From assembly GCA_963832785.1 (NCBI GenBank), contig CAWHVF010000007.1:124001-188000 (forward strand): a stretch of DNA of 64,000 nucleotides, written 5' to 3'. Positions 63,038 to 64,000 of this stretch are shown here, in pieces. Both the position numbers and the translations under genes were made by a program. Within the stretch, counting starts at the first letter, position 1. Every line of letters starts with the position of its first letter. Under the pieces are notes generated by a model. That model ran no database searches. It had not been told where the DNA came from and worked only from the letters and a program-made list of their open reading frames with translations. This stretch comes from CAWBRT01 sp963832785 (lineage in GTDB: Bacteria; Acidobacteriota; Terriglobia; Terriglobales; Acidobacteriaceae).

Positions 63038-64000
63038 TCAGTGGCCGACGATGACAGCCCATGCCTGCCGTAACGCATCCGGCAGGCTGTAGATGTCCAT
63101 GACCGTAATGAGGATGGCGCTTCCCCAGCCGGCAATCGACAAGAACCATCCGCTCCGCCATTGCCCCATGCGCTTGCGCGAGCTGGCGAAATGCAGCAGC
63201 GGGAACATCGCAAACGGCAACACGAGGCAAAGGACGACTTGGCTCAGGTTGACCAGATCGGTCACGCTGCCATTGCCGCGAACGCTGATAATCAGGATCG
63301 CCGGTATAACGGCCAGAGTTCGTGTGATCAAGCGCCGAACCCATGGGCGGATTCGCCAATGCATGAACCCTTCCATGACCACTTGCCCGGCGAGCGTGCC
63401 GGTAATTGTGCTGCTTTGTCCACTCGCCAACAACGCCACGGCGAACAGTGTGCTCGCGAGCGTCGTCCCCAGCAAGGGGGCCAGGGTCAGGTGCGCGACT
63501 CGAATCCAGTCGCTGTCCGGGCTGAAAGTCACCGTTTGGCCGCCTGCCACAGTAATGCTGGTCTTGCCATAGAATACGGTCGCTGCCAGCACCAAGATGG
63601 CCGCGTTGATGAAGAACGCTATGGTCAACGCCAGGGTTGTGTCGATGGTGTTGAAGCGGATGGCACGGCGAATAGACGGCTTATCCTGCTGTAAGCGGCG
63701 CGTCTGTACGAGGGCGGTGTGAAGGAAAAGATTGTGCGGCATTACCGTGGCCCCGATGATGCCAATCGCCACGACGAGCATGCCGGCGTGCCCGAAATTT
63801 GGTCGCACCATGGCGTGCCCCATTTCCAGGAAGTCGGGCCGGGTCTGCGCCAATCCGAAGATCTCAATTCCGTAGCAGACGCCAATCGTCAGCACGAAGA
63901 TGGCAACCACCGCCTCGATCAATCTCATGCCGAAGCCTTGCAACGCCAGCAAGAGCAGCACATCGAAGGCGGTGATGATGATGGCCCATGACATCGGGAT
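63038..64000 (-). CDS. Nramp-family divalent metal transporter, 5' end beyond window
   Basis: The C-terminal part (at least 318 residues) of an Nramp/MntH-type H+-coupled Mn2+/Fe2+ importer. The hallmark IGATVMPHNLFLHTAL is present, with further helices FFINAAILVLAATVFYG, GTTLASTLFAVALLASGQSS and TGTLAGQVVMEGF. The family usually has about 420-450 residues and the open frame continues past the right edge, so the N-terminal DPGN motif lies outside the window. It heads the visible part of the metal cluster. Import by Nramp beside export by CDF and P1B-type ATPase suggests tight control of one metal. Confidence 0.88.
   Translation of the reverse strand: MPMSWAIIITAFDVLLLLALQGFGMRLIEAVVAIFVLTIGVCYGIEIFGLAQTRPDFLEMGHAMVRPNFGHAGMLVVAIGIIGATVMPHNLFLHTALVQTRRLQQDKPSIRRAIRFNTIDTTLALTIAFFINAAILVLAATVFYGKTSITVAGGQTVTFSPDSDWIRVAHLTLAPLLGTTLASTLFAVALLASGQSSTITGTLAGQVVMEGFMHWRIRPWVRRLITRTLAVIPAILIISVRGNGSVTDLVNLSQVVLCLVLPFAMFPLLHFASSRKRMGQWRSGWFLSIAGWGSAILITVMDIYSLPDALRQAWAVIVGH

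Overview
The window looks like chromosomal DNA of a soil- or sediment-type bacterium, most plausibly Acidobacteriota. This is inferred from gene content: a membrane-anchored GT20 trehalose-phosphate synthase, helix-turn-helix/beta-propeller proteins, a prepilin-LamG fusion, HMA2/P-type ATPase clusters and many lineage-type secreted hypotheticals. No rRNA or other phylogenetic anchor is present, so the assignment is tentative. Many genes are broken by single-base frameshifts or deletions. This is either real genome decay or consensus error, and the sequence alone cannot separate the two.

Region 1 (1-8.6 kb): a repeat-bearing non-coding stretch, a homospermidine synthase/ornithine decarboxylase pair (polyamines), a Cys-cluster protein, trehalose-phosphate synthase and a convergent HAD phosphatase. 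Region 2 (8.9-21.2 kb): sugar-acid and hydroxy-acid metabolism. It holds a truncated altronate/galactarate dehydratase fused tail to tail with a truncated VOC gene, an SDR and a zinc alcohol dehydrogenase, a complete branched-chain-amino-acid-type ABC transporter (livK-H-M-G-F order), a LarA-like protein with a D-2-hydroxyacid dehydrogenase, an enolase-superfamily remnant and a GguC/FAH-type protein.

Region 3 (21.6-29.0 kb): a candidate defence island. A one-strand series AbiEi, AbiEii, truncated TOTE-type primase, conserved Cys-motif protein and SWIM-SNF2 helicase lies between an intact tRNA-Ser(UGA) and a 21-bp near-copy of that tRNA's 3' end. Beyond the tRNA is a set of four decayed tyrosine recombinases and an AlpA-like HTH protein, ending at tRNA-Pro(CGG).

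Region 4 (29.2-44.4 kb): two almost identical 1.5-kb IS3-family elements in opposite orientation bracket about 11.5 kb of small secreted or membrane hypotheticals and a large PD40-repeat lipoprotein. The left IS cleanly interrupts a prepilin-LamG gene. Region 5 (44.4-56.5 kb): a collapsed pst phosphate-transporter remnant, then an eight-gene minus-strand catabolic array (two DctA-type symporters, three enolase-superfamily dehydratases, a DHDPS-family aldolase, an FAH-family protein and an MFS transporter). Upstream are two TTCTG-N5-CAGAA palindromes, a 6PGDH-like remnant and a RidA gene. Region 6 (56.6-64 kb): small membrane ORFs, an nrfA tail remnant and a metal-handling cluster (Nramp, CDF-like protein, two HMA2 proteins, a frameshifted P1B-type ATPase, a third broken HMA2 gene and a small membrane protein).
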